NCBI RefSeq assembly: GCF_032118995.1
Contig: NC_092656.1
Coordinates: forward strand, 21,968,965-22,032,964
Direction of reading: 5' to 3'
Length of the DNA stretch: 64,000 nt
DNA from: Asterias amurensis
Lineage: Eukaryota; Echinodermata; Asteroidea; Forcipulatida; Asteriidae
Part shown: positions 44,161-55,900 of the stretch, piece after piece
Layout of the letters: the number at the start of each line of letters is the position of its first letter
Position numbering within the stretch: position 1 is the stretch's first letter
Made by a program: the position numbers and the translations under genes
Notes under the pieces: model-generated
What the model was told of the DNA's origin: nothing
Database searches by the model: none
What the model saw: the letters and a program-made list of their open reading frames with translations, nothing else

Positions 44161-46275
44161 ATAGTATCGGAGTTTTAGGAATTTTCATCAGCTTAGAAAA
44201 CCCACCTTTCACATAATACGATTACCAATAACCAGTCACTGACCAATATTTTCGTGTAAATGCCCCCAAATTGAATCAAACAAACCGGGTGTACGATTCA
44301 TTATTTGTCATAACTTTTGACCATTGTTCCTTCGCCTTAGTTGATTCTCGATGGTATACACATAATTTCCTCTTTCGCGCCCGCTGGGATTATGGGGCAG
44401 CTGATGACTAAACTGAACCTGTAAAATATTGCTCAGTATAGGTGGATTTTTAGAACCTGCCATCATGCATCATGTCCCATTCAGTGAACGGGCTTGAAGA
44501 GGACCTTGGATTGGGGCATATAGCAATATAGCTATTATGGATTGGGGTTGGGAGCAGTAAACTTATTTTTTTAATTTTTTTTATTTAATTTTTTTATTTA
44601 ATTTTTTTTTTTTTTTTGGGGGGGGGGGGGGTGGGGGTTGCCGCAATTATGATTCCAGTATGTTGTATTATGGCAGTTTTATGATTATGATATAAACTGA
44701 TACACATCATGTTGAAAACATTCATGTATATGCTCTGACAGTGGGGGTGTGGAGCGGTTCTTTTAACCAGCATGTGTAGATCCTAGAAAAAACACAGCAA
44801 CCACACTGCACATAATACATGCAGTGCACTTATGCAAATTATAAAGTTTGGAATGATCTATTCAATGATGTAGCTAGCAGGGATTCGGAGGGGTCATTGT
44901 TTCTAAACGTGATATACTGATTTACTCATGCTCAATAAGTTAAGTTGTTTATCTTGCTATGTGTCATATGTAAAGATACTACAGACTGACAATTTCAAAA
45001 ACAGTTTTCTTTGTGGGGGATTCAATTAAAAACGAGGTTTTTTTACTAAGTTGATTTATTTACACCCCTGTGAATAAATGGACGCTACCGCGTTGCTTGA
45101 TGTTTCAAAGTTTTCTCACGCGCGACCACTAACTAATGTGCGCGTGCGTACAATGCAGTCAAACTGTGTTTTTTGATTGATTGATTAATTGAACAAGTAA
45201 AGGTCACAAGTGCATTCATTTTTGGGCATCAAAACATACAAAAACCTACCGTTTCTGTCGAGATATTCGTCGAGTCAATGTTAATCAGCAGTTCTGAAGG
45301 GGGCCAGGATAGACCAGGGCAAGTATTCCTTACTCTTGTTCACACTACAGACCGTAACACTACAGCGAAGATTTGTACGCATTCTTGGTTTGATTTTGAA
45401 CAAGTTTATTACTTTTTACTTAAAATGGTTCAGTGTATCATGGCCACCAGCTTAGTTGTGACTATATGATTCATACACGTTTATGTATTCAGCTCATCTA
45501 ACGCGTGAAGTCAATGTTTAAGCGTAGGTCTTTTACTGTTAGCTCTTTTCGGAGTGAATAATACGACCTTGAGCTCAAGGCTAAAGTGTTGGAATGTTTG
45601 TCATCGTTTTTACATTTTTACTTTTTTTTAAGTAGTTAGGCTAATAAAATACAACAAGGTTGCGACGTAGTCCCACTTGTGTGGCCAAATCTGAAAACTT
45701 GTGTAGCTGAATCCTCCTACCTCCTAGCCTTGGCCACACAAGTGGGGCTAGGTTGCGACGGTGACCCTCCGAACAACACAAGACCCAAGGGAAGATTACC
45801 GTCATCACTAAAAACAAACTAACTACACTGCACACATTTTACAATACAACAAGCAACTTCATCAGACTTGTTATTGTTGCAGTTTGAAATTCGATATCAT
45901 TAAATATGTACGTCACTTTGTAGGCCTACCTCGGCTAAGGCAAAGCGGAACTAACCTCATAGTTCTAGGTAGGAGTAAGGCTAAACCACCAGTGTTGTGG
46001 TCAGGAGAACAGTGTCAGGCCAGGGCAAGCAACATGAAATTTATACAAACAAATAATTGTAAAAAGCAAAACTGTCTCAATAATGTCCTGCCCTACCTAC
46101 TGCATACAATTATTAAACAATATTAATAAGGTAAACAAAAATGTTTGTTGGTGAGCTGAAATAGGGAGAATTAAAACACTCCAACATTTTCTCAAGTTTA
46201 ATAAAATTAACAAACCCTTGAGAATAAACTTGAGTTGCTATTAGTAATTATATCTGATCTTTTCAAACAGGAAGA
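44161..46275. other. Intergenic between the C1q and PAH-like genes (divergent promoters)
   Basis: It should contain promoters for both diverging genes and a 5' UTR exon of the plus-strand gene; none can be delimited. It includes a T-rich then G-rich low-complexity run (about 44,560-44,640). Confidence 0.
45657..45765. repeat. Short palindromic element with CCACTTGTGTGGCCAA ends
   Basis: GGTTGCGACGTAGTCCCAC with TTGTGTGGCCAA at the left; the inverse TTGGCCACACAAGTGGGGC then GTTGCGACG at the right; 109 bp. Confidence 0.
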
Positions 46276-49200
46276 ATGGACCAACCTCGGAGCAAAGCTA
46301 CAGTCGAATGTAGCTACAAAGTCAGGGATGAATTGTGTAGACTTTTGTCCCCAGGTATAATTAATTCCTTTTGGTTTCTCATGAGTCATCTTTGTCATCT
46401 TTGTTTTTCTGGTCATCGATAAATTAAAGTATCCTTCAATAGTTCAGACAGGAAAGACCAGACTGAAAAAATTACAAATTCTACAGATTGACTGACATTA
46501 AAAGAATCCACAATTGTGGAAAAGTACGGTAGGTGTTTTATTAACCCCAGCGTTCTGGTTCACGTAGCAAGCACCCTTACTCAGGCTTGTGAGCTAAAGT
46601 GACTATAAAGTTCACTTATAGGCATGCTTGTTTTTGCTACCAGAAATTTCTTAAAAATAATTATTTTTTAATATTTTCACTGTTCATTGTCAACCTCTTA
46701 TGGAATGTACACAAACAATATTCAATATTTGAAGTGTTGTGTTTCTTTGAGAGAAGTAATAAATGTTGCAATATTATTCTGTTACTTTCCAGTTTACAAC
46801 GTGAGCATTGACGATGTCGCGGACATTATAAATATTCTAAACGTAATTAAGGTAGGAATTAATTTAATTTTTGTTTACTTTGATATTTCCAAGGTTTCAC
46901 CCAGGGCACTAGATAGATGGCAGGTGCAAATTCTGTGTTGATGCACACAATTTGTTGCCGATATGTAAAAAAAATATAAAAAAATACACAAATTAGGTTG
47001 TTTTTTGTTTACTTTAGATCAAATTCACATGAACCAGCTAGAGAAAACCATTTAGAATGCTCCAGATTGCACTGTAGGGCTTTTAAAACAAAGATAAACA
47101 CAAAATAGAAAACATTTAAAGACATTCAAAGACATTCAACTTTCCCAGGATTAGGGAAAGTGTTGAGTATACAGTGCTAACATACATCGATGTATGGGTA
47201 AACAACAAAAATTAATATTCTTCATCCCTGATGCAAATTTAACATCTCTTATATTCAAAGATGTTTCAGTTCAGCATGCTTCGACCAAACTTCCTAAATT
47301 TGAGTCCAGAAAGTTGTTGACGCCGCATTGTCAAGCAACAGCTGGCGTTGTGCAATAAAGCAGGTTAAACTTTTAACCAATTAGTGCTCTGGGAAGTGTC
47401 AGTCATACAGGGAGGCGGGACCTTTCACTGGGGATCAGTGGTTTCTAGCGAATTCGCATACGTGATGTTAAAACATGGACTACTACTTTCCAAATTTATG
47501 ACAATTTAGTTGGATTTGTATTCATAACCAGGCCGACTGTGCGCAAACACCGGAGAAGTTTCGTCTTTTGATTGGTCTTCTGTGCCAGGTTGACCTCTCC
47601 ATAGCCAACATTGAGGAGCACTATGAACAGGTAAGCCTAAAACGTCTTGCGTTTATGGAGTCGTCACATGATGAGGCAAATTAGAGGTAACCAACTGCTT
47701 CGACTGGTCCCCCTGTTTTTCTGTCTTTATCCGCAGGGAAAGGCGGGCACTTAGCTAACAAACCCAATGGTTTCATTGGAAAGGCTCCATTTCCTGCCGA
47801 ATTCTGTGATCATTCTCTGTTTACTGTGCAAACGTCGAATTTCAGTACTAGCTGTGTAAGCAAAGAATGCCAAATAACATGGAGTACGCAGGCGCAAAAA
47901 GCCCTGCTAATACGTGAATACTCTTGAAGTAAGCGCGGAATCTCCTTCCTCCAAGGCGCAGATGCTTATGGTAAGCAGAGCCATGAAATTGGGTGCAGGA
48001 ATGATTGTAGTCGTAAAAAAATAACTTGACACGACCCGCCTTCCCCCTGCAACCCTCCATCTCTACCACATCATCCAGCTCATAATCTTAACAGCTTGTT
48101 GTAATTTCACAGTTATTGATCAAGAATCGCATCTTTCATCTGTTGAGGGCGCACCAGGACATCGCTCATCCAATGCTGGATGTGATCGCCAGGGCAACCA
48201 ACCGATGCTGTCCTCTCACCACCATGCCACGCACCCTTGAGAACCAAGATAAAAGGTCTGACAAAATCTTGACTTTAAGATAAAGATTTCTGTTGAACTC
48301 AGCTAAAAACAAATCTGAGTAAACTTCTCACAGACACATTTCTGATGAAGGTTGAGACTTTGGTTGTTATTGGAACATTTTTCACTTTTTATTTAATTTT
48401 TTTTTTAAATTTTAGTATTGACATTTTTTGTTTAGTAGACTCTGTGGATCATATATGATTCGTAAGTCGGACTTGTAGGCAACCAACCGCACAAAGCATA
48501 AAACCTTGCTTAGCACAGACAGATCTTGCTTAGAAGAAACTGGTTGCTAGCAGAAATTCCATAAAGTTTATGCTGTTGCAACTGGTGATTTACTCATTTC
48601 TGCTAAAACAGCTTCATGAAATTTGGCCCAGGGCTTACGGTAGCACTAAAATGCATGCTCGATGTCAACATCTTTCTCAGGTAAGCAAGGAACTTGAGCG
48701 TGTACACTTCACATAGTAAGCAACTTTGGCTTCTCTGTTAGCACAAAAATGTGGTGCTATAAGCAGTGATTACTGACTGCGCGCACAGAATATCATGCTT
48801 AGCAGAGCCATATGAGACTGGACCTTGTTAAAATATTATTAAGTTTAATAATTATTCTTTGATTTTTCTCCCACAGATGTCCAGCTGGAGTTGGGTTGGA
48901 CCAGTCCCCAACAATCATCAAATTGTCAACACCAACTAAAAGTAATCTTATTGTGACAACGTCACTGGGCTCGACCAATCCCTGCACAGTATCAGCACCG
49001 CGATTCTCGCAAGCCTTTTTTACGACGACAACCACAACGCAACAGAGATTTTCGACAGCATTGTCAAATGGCCAGTCAGTGTCCAGTCCACAGCAGCCAG
49101 CTGCATTTGATCAGAGCCGCAAGCTGTATAACCAAGTAAGGATTGAAGACCAAGTGAGAATGTTTTGACAGAAACATCTGGTTGTCATATTCTATGCAAG

Positions 49201-51279
49201 TGTATTTGAATGTTTGGTAAAGTAAAACTTATACACCATGCACAAGAGTATCAAAAGTTTCCCAGTGGAGACAATGCATGAAATGTCATGGTCTGTTGTG
49301 TTCTAATAGCTGTTTTCCAATTTATGTTTACAGAAGTACTATTTTAATGTTCCATCATGCATCAACTTGCTAAATATGTAACCAATCTTGTAATTTCTGG
49401 AATATATGTACATGTACCACTCAATTAACTAACAGTTACCTCAAGACCACCAATTAGTCATGGGAATATCCGTAAGTTTTACAGTTTGAATGTCAACTGA
49501 TATTACACTGCTTCTCCCTCTCCTCAAATTTACTTTCGATTATTTTTGTTCCAGGTGCCGTTATCATTCCATCAATCTCCATTGTCAGGAGCTAGGGAGT
49601 CCCCCTCAGACATCCAGAAACGCAGTCTCCTTCAGCGACAGTGCCACCTGAGGCAGCAGCTTGAAATGCTGCAAGCGCAACAGCTTAAGGAAACATCCTG
49701 CATCAAAAATCTGTCCTTTGACGGGCAGACAAGGAACCCCAGGAATGCTCCGTCCACCGTGACTTCAGAAAGTTTCTCAATTTGTCTCCCAGAGAATACA
49801 AAGTCCTCCACTCCTGGATGCTCGGCAACCATTGGTCAGTCCCGGTTTAAAGTAAAGCCAATCAGAGCAAGACAGGTTATTAAACAGCCAATTAAAATAG
49901 TAGACGGAAAGGACCAAAGAATCTCTGGAGTCCAAGCTTTGGATCTAACCTCGCCTAGAAGGAGGGATCAGGAAGTCTTTAATCTTGTGGATTCTGACAC
50001 AAAAGAGGGCGGTGAGGCAGGTCCTAGAGAGGTGGGTCCTCAAGCCCTCTTTGAAGCCTCAGATCAAATATCGAAGGAACCCGTCAATGAGGAACAGAGT
50101 GTTGGGCTAACCTTGAGTCACATTGGTCAGCATTGCATCATGGTCTCTGTAGGAGACAAGTCCAAAGAAACAGGCGCAGGGTCCAGTCAACAGGTCCAGG
50201 TAGAAGTGGAGTCCGCTAAACAACCCGCTAGAAAGCAGAAAAAGGGGAAAACCACCCGAGCTGTTGTTATCAATGTGCAGAAGCTGTGCCACATGTATGA
50301 CACACGCCACAAGAATAAGACTCAAGATCAGACTTTGTGTCCTGAAGCCTCAGCTCTGACAGCTCCATCAAAGGTCAACTGCACAGCAGTCAATAAACAG
50401 GGGGATTCCACTAGTACCTATCAACGCCATGATGAATCTTCAGATGAAAACCTCAAGGAAGGTTCACTTAAAGCACAAGATGGACAACATCAAACCATCA
50501 ATGAATCTTCAGATGAAAACCTCAAGGAAGGTTCACTTAAAGCACAAGACGGACAACATCAAACCATCAATTCCAATCCAGATCAAAGTTTGAACAAAAA
50601 CAACAACAGTATCACTGCGAATCCAGTCCTCAATGATCGAAAACTTCCTTCAAAACGAAAACGCATACATCGGGATACGAAATTGGGAAACCGTAAACGA
50701 CGAAGATCAAGAAAACAAAGGCTCGGCAGTGGTGAGAAGAGCAAGGGTGACCTCAGCACAAAATCCAGTGCGCAGGTACTGATGCCAATTGACCAACCTT
50801 TGGATTTGTCTTGTACCTTGTCAACACCATCACAACATTTTGAGAGTAGACCCAATTCACTGAAGGCAACCAATGCAGAGTTTCAACCCCTAAAAGCAGG
50901 TATGTGGTGTCAAAAAGAAGAGCAAGCAAACGAGAGTTCAGTAGAGCAGACTGGACCCTTTACAGGAGGTGATGACTCTGACATGTATATGTTGTACGCT
51001 GGTTGTGATGATGACGAGGGGTGGTACCAGTCCCATTCAGACGAGGCCAAATCAGCCAGAGTCAGCAAATCGAGCTCTTCAGTGAATTCCCCGATTATGA
51101 GCTCAGAGTCCTTCCTTGGTAGGTTTGTGCAGGAGAGGTTGCAGCCACTGCCACCAGCGACTGCAGGCATTAGCAGCATGCCAAGGGTGGTCGTTGCAGC
51201 TGCTGCAGCTAAGGTCAAGAGAAAACACCTGAAGGCGAGGTCAAGGAAAGATAAACGGAAGAGACAGAAGAAGCACTGA
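46276..51279 (+). CDS. Unrecognised nuclear-type protein with PAH-like N-terminus and CtBP-binding motif, 6 coding exons
   Basis: Exons: 46276-46354, 46793-46851, 47532-47630, 48113-48255, 48877-49135, 49555-51279; total 2,364 nt, 787 aa, all phases consistent. An acceptor ends at 46,270, so an upstream 5' UTR exon exists. Residues about 27-110 (SIDDVADIINILNVIK...EKFRLLIGLL...EEHYEQLLIKNRIFHLLRAHQDI) have the spacing of a Sin3-type PAH four-helix domain, by eye only. The rest is low-complexity: a Thr/Ser/Gln-rich stretch (about 150-205), a SUMO-interaction-like VFNLVDSD (354-361), a 23-residue in-frame tandem duplication (about 507-552), basic clusters (KRKRIHRD, NRKRRRSRKQR), the CtBP-type motif PLDLS (628-632), an acidic patch (GCDDDEGW) and a Lys/Arg tail. 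This suggests a transcriptional corepressor subunit. I cannot name a family, and the function is inference. Confidence 0.
47150..47270 (+). repeat. Type A SINE body fragment
   Basis: TAGGGAAAGTGTTGAGTATACAGTGC...TTCTTCATCCCTGATGCAAATTTAACATCT, in an intron of the PAH-like gene. Confidence 0.
47885..48000. repeat. Family 1-like fragment
   Basis: GCTTATGGTAAGCAGAGCCATGAAATTGGGTGC end, intronic, about 110 bp before an exon (48113-48255). Confidence 0.
48495..48830. repeat. Two adjacent family 1-like elements
   Basis: One ends AGCTTCATGAAATTTGGCCC near 48,630. The next runs from GGGCTTACGGTAGCAC to CTTAGCAGAGCCATATGAGACTGG near 48,822, about 50 bp before an exon acceptor at 48,876. Confidence 0.
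50432..50569 (+). repeat. In-frame 69-bp tandem duplication inside the PAH-like gene
   Basis: Two nearly identical 69-bp copies (50432-50500 and 50501-50569) each encode 23 residues including SSDENLKEGSLKAQDGQHQT. They differ at about one silent site (GATGGA against GACGGA). The very low divergence implies a recent duplication. Confidence 0.
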
Positions 51280-51812
51280 GGACAATTGTGTGAAACTTAT
51301 CCAAGGCCAGGGGTGCGTTTTCACGATCAGAACCAACTACTGTTTCGATTGAATCTGCCATTGGTTGATCACTGGCCATTGACCGAAACATTGGTTGAAG
51401 AACACTCAATCTGAAAATGAAAGTATTGACTAGCCTCACAAGAATGCGTGCCTCACACAAGAAAACAAAATTATTTGTTTTCAGGAAACGGGTGCAATGC
51501 ATATTTAATGTTATTTTTTTTTAAATAACAATGCTTTTAGAAAAGTAAAGCTCATGTAGGCCTTGACGGGTATAAAGATACATTAGATAAGATAAAACTA
51601 TATTATCCCAAACTGGGTAGATTAAAACTGCCCTTGATTCTAACAGTTCAAAAAGTTTGGAAATAATTGGTTAAACATGTAAAAAAAAAAAAGTAGTTTT
51701 GTATACAGTGTGTCAGTTCATGCGATTTCCGATGATAAAACTGTTGGTTAAAAACCCTAAAGTTAGTAATACAAAAAAACAAACTTGACACAGTTTTGAT
51801 GTTTTATATTAA

Positions 51813-51818
51813 TTTATT
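51813..51818 (-). terminator. Candidate poly(A) signal for the kinesin gene
   Basis: TTTATT on the plus strand reads AATAAA on the minus strand, about 1.17 kb past the kinesin stop (52,988-52,990). It lies inside the presumed 3' UTR of the opposing gene. Other A-rich hexamers nearby could serve instead. Confidence 0.
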
Positions 51819-52057
51819 ACTTCAATAGTTTGGATTGATCTGCATATTATAATTATAGCTATTATTTAATCCGATATTTACAAAACTAATTTTACAAAAG
51901 AGCATAATTGTTTAGTTTACAAAAACTTCCAAGGAATTTTGCGTATTCTTTTATGAATTTAAAAAATAGATGAACACTTTGATCACACAGGAATTATTTT
52001 AAAATCTTATTTGGACGGATTTCACCTACAGAATGGTTGGAGTTTGAACTAAAATTA

Positions 52058-52063
52058 AATAAA
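52058..52063 (+). terminator. Candidate poly(A) signal for the PAH-like gene
   Basis: AATAAA occurs 779 bp after the stop codon at 51,279 in A+T-rich DNA. It is the first canonical hexamer that I noticed downstream. If used, the transcript would overlap the 3' UTR of the convergent kinesin gene. Confidence 0.
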
Positions 52064-52987
52064 ACAGTTTCCTAAATATTTTGTTTTTTGTAAGTACAAA
52101 AATAATAACTTGTCACCACTACTGTCGCACTAGGATGAATCTAACTTTTATACAGACGGATGCATCAAAAGTTAAACTCTAAAAAAAGTATATGGAATTA
52201 AAACCAATCCAAGTACAAGACATGAAGGCACAAAGTACAATTTCTTGAATTTTTTTACTTTTGTAATACTTGTGGCAATTCTGTAAACTCAACAGAACTT
52301 TGTAGGGTTTGAAACATCCAACCCGTTTATTTTGATAAATTCTACCTCAAGAGAAGAAAACAATTTAAAAAAAATATTCACATCTATTTGTCTTACTTCT
52401 ATTGTACAGTACTGTCAATTTGTAAGGAAAATTTCTAATAAAAAATACATCTTGTTTTTACGTTACAAAATAAAATGGATTTGTTTAAATTATTGTCTAC
52501 ATCCTTTGTACAAGATACTTATGCATATTGAAAGCGCCCTCTCATGGCAGTCAACAGAAAGTTGTTTATTGGGCCATCCAGCGTGTCTAGCGTACCTAGC
52601 TATATACAACCATTCTGTCATTAAGGCCTTGTCCTAAGTGGTGGGATGTCATCTGTGCATAATGTAGTTCAAAACTTAAATCCAGAATATTTTAAACGGT
52701 CTTGGACAAAATTTGAAACTCATGCTCCTTAACGAACCCTTGTGCTACTTGAGGGTGAATCCCACAACTTGTCTAGTCTTGCGACTTGACTTCCACAATT
52801 TGTCTACTCTTGCGACTTCATCACAGTTATACTCCAGTTGTAAACAAGAGATGTCTCATATGTTCCTGATGGTCTTAGCTCAAGACTAGCATCAACCTGA
52901 AAAGTTGCTGAATGTTTTATGTCAAAGTCGACCTGAGGGGCGACTTAACAAGTTCACACTTCTGACTAGAATTCCACCAAAGCTCAA

Positions 52988-55900
52988 TTATTCAACATCT
53001 TCCTCAACTGCTTCACCCTTCTTCATTTTGGCGATAATCTGTGGCAAAAAAATAATTAAAAAACATTTTTAAAGTCCGTTTTGAAATGCTTGTTTTGTCA
53101 CCAATGAAAGGAATTGTGTAATAACAAATTCCTCTACAAAACAAATTTGTAAAGATAGAATATATCTCTAGACTTACCTCCTTCAACCTAGCTATTTCCT
53201 TATTGTCAGCATTCTTGGAAGCGTCATTCGTAATGAGTTTGACTCTGGAAGCATACCTGTAAGTAAAGTTTTAACAAGAATTTAAATAAGAACTCACAAA
53301 AAGTGACTTGGGACTGGCAGTCTATAAAAACACTTCAAAGGATTGGTAATGATAAAGAACATTTTTGTTTAACTTCAGTCTGAAAGATGATTGATTACTT
53401 AAACCTCCCCCCCCCAAAAAAAAAATAAAAACTATACTGTAGAGAATACACCACGCCAGGTATAATGCAGAGAGTGCCACCCCTGATTTTCGGATCCTTT
53501 GTATAGAAGTAACCCCCTACTTTTGATGCTTAGCAAGTTTTTAATCATGCTTACGTGAGTGAGACAACAGTTTCCTCCGCGTTGTAGTCGGCCGGTGAGA
53601 TATTGACGAACATAAGCGTCTTGGCGTTGCCGCCCAAGGAGTCTTGCATCAACATGGTGAGCTTGTTGTTACGATACGGAATAAAGGACTGCTCACTGGA
53701 AAGCGCAGATATGACGTCCCCGAGGGCACTCAGTGATCTATTAATAGAATTGGCTTCCTGAAATCAAAAAGTATTTTTTATATAATTTAGTTGTTTAATA
53801 ATAAATGCGTCAGGGTACAGAATAGTTTTTTATGTTTTACCCCTTACAATTATTCATAATTGTCCTAGTACCCGCTGCTAATTATCGGACTCAGAGCTCC
53901 ATTAAAGGAAGAGGCTAGAATACAACATCCTTTTCGTCTGACAACTAACACCTGTTATCTCCAAGTAATTCCTTTCCCAAACGATGGACAAATAATTGGA
54001 CTGGCACAAACCAGTTTAATGACTTTAGTAATTCAGTGTTTAAAAAACTAAACTAGATAAAAAATCAAATCCAAAATGTCTTCTCTGGTTTTAAAATAAA
54101 ATTACACCTACCTTCAACTGCTCGGCGCTGGCTTCTGTTTTAGCGGCTCGTTCACTACCAGCCAAGTCCACCAGGCTGAGTTTACCCCTAGTGACGGTAC
54201 CCGTGGTCAGGTTGGTGCTCTCGATCACCACGCCGATGATCAAATGGGAGCGGGAACTCTCAGAATTCATCTCTGAAAAAGGAAAAAAGTAAGGATTGAA
54301 AAAAATGAGCACTGTTGGTTGCCTATCTTATTGGATAGTCATAGCATTGCAAGCATGTGCAGCATCTCTGCTGCTCACACAAGTTGCTGTTTCTTGCTTT
54401 CTTTTTTTGGAGGGCGGGGGTGAGTATGGGTTGTTGATACATGCTGGACCCAATTTTAAACTTACTTGTGGAGGCAACGTGTCTGTTTGCAGACCCGTGG
54501 TCAAAGAGCCCGTACAGCTCTTTAGCGTTGGAGGCTTGTTGAACCACAGCGCCTTGAACGAAGACTAACCCCTTCTTATCCTTCTTGATGTCCAGTCTGG
54601 CATTCTAAAAACATGACCACAAAACAAATCAATCAAATTACACCACTTTTAAAAATAATCAAATCTTATAATGAGCATTTTACCAGAACCATATCAATGC
54701 GCTTTAGTGTCCTGGTCACTGGACCAATAACATTCCTTTAATCTTTCTCAGCTCCCTGGTTAGTAGCACTATACAGCCCTGCGGCCGATTTCACGAAATG
54801 CTAGGATCAACCCCATCTCGAGTTAGGACAAGTAGCCCGTCCTAACTTAGGATGCGTTCAATGCGTCCTACGTCTTTGGATACAGAAGTTAACTCGTCCT
54901 TAGTCCTAAGATTAATCCTAAGTTAGAATGAGTTTTGTGAAATCGACGACTGAGCTGCCGTAGCGCACCAAATGCTTTTTTATATTCCATATCAACCTTT
55001 ACCCTCGTACAGGTACCCATGTATACCCCTGGGAGAAGAGAACCAATTATAGTACAGCATTTTGCTCAAGGACACAAATGACATGATTGAAATCACCAGC
55101 ACTTGAATGTGATGCACTCAACCTGCTCACGGTTTCTGCTCAGTTTTCCCTTAACCCACTTGTGTGCTCGTGTGATAAAATAATTCTACTAAAATGGGGT
55201 AGCATCAAAATAAAAAAAATCAAAACTTACAGCCTCGTGTGATTTTGCGTACAGGTCAATCAACTTATCATTGTACAACTCCATCATGTAGGTTTCCACT
55301 GTGAAGGAAAACTTGCCCCTGGAAAGAGGAAAAACAAAAAAATACTGTCAGATGAATTGTTACTGTGAAGGAAAACTTGCCCCTGGAAAAAAAGGAAAAA
55401 AAAACAAAAATTACTGTTAGATGAATTGTTACTGTGAAGGAACACTTGCCCCTAGAAAAAGGAAAAAAAACAAAAATTACTGTTAGATGAATTGTTACTG
55501 TGAAGGAAAACTTGCCCCTAGAAAAAGGAAAAAAACAAAAATTACTGTTAGATGAATTGTTACTGTGAAGGAAAACTTGCCCCTGGAAAAAGGGAAAAAA
55601 ACAAAAATTACTGTTAGATGAATTGTTACTGTGAAGGAAAACTTGCCCCTAGAAAAAGGAAAAAAACAAAAATTACTGTTAGATGAATTGTTACTGTGAA
55701 GGAAAACTTGCCCCTGGAAAAAGGAAAAAAACAAAAATTACTGTTAGATGAATTGTTACTTAAGTGGACTAACTAAACCATGTAATGTAACTAAACCATG
55801 TAATAATTCTTGCTAGGTTTCTGATTTAAAAGATTGAAAATAATCGTGAAGTTTAACAGTCTGCCTTGACACAACTTTCAAAAACACTTTCTTAAAAAAG

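Larger units (their letters stand above)
51280..52987. other. Convergent 3' UTR region
   Basis: No coding sequence. It holds the 3' ends of the plus-strand PAH-like gene (stop 51,279) and the minus-strand kinesin (stop 52,990-52,988). A+T-rich with no recognised repeats. Confidence 0.

Noticed and set aside
55495-55734. Minus-strand open frame reading [18 protein letters not shown] repeats
   Set aside because: It is the translation of the amplified splice-acceptor array, not an exon.
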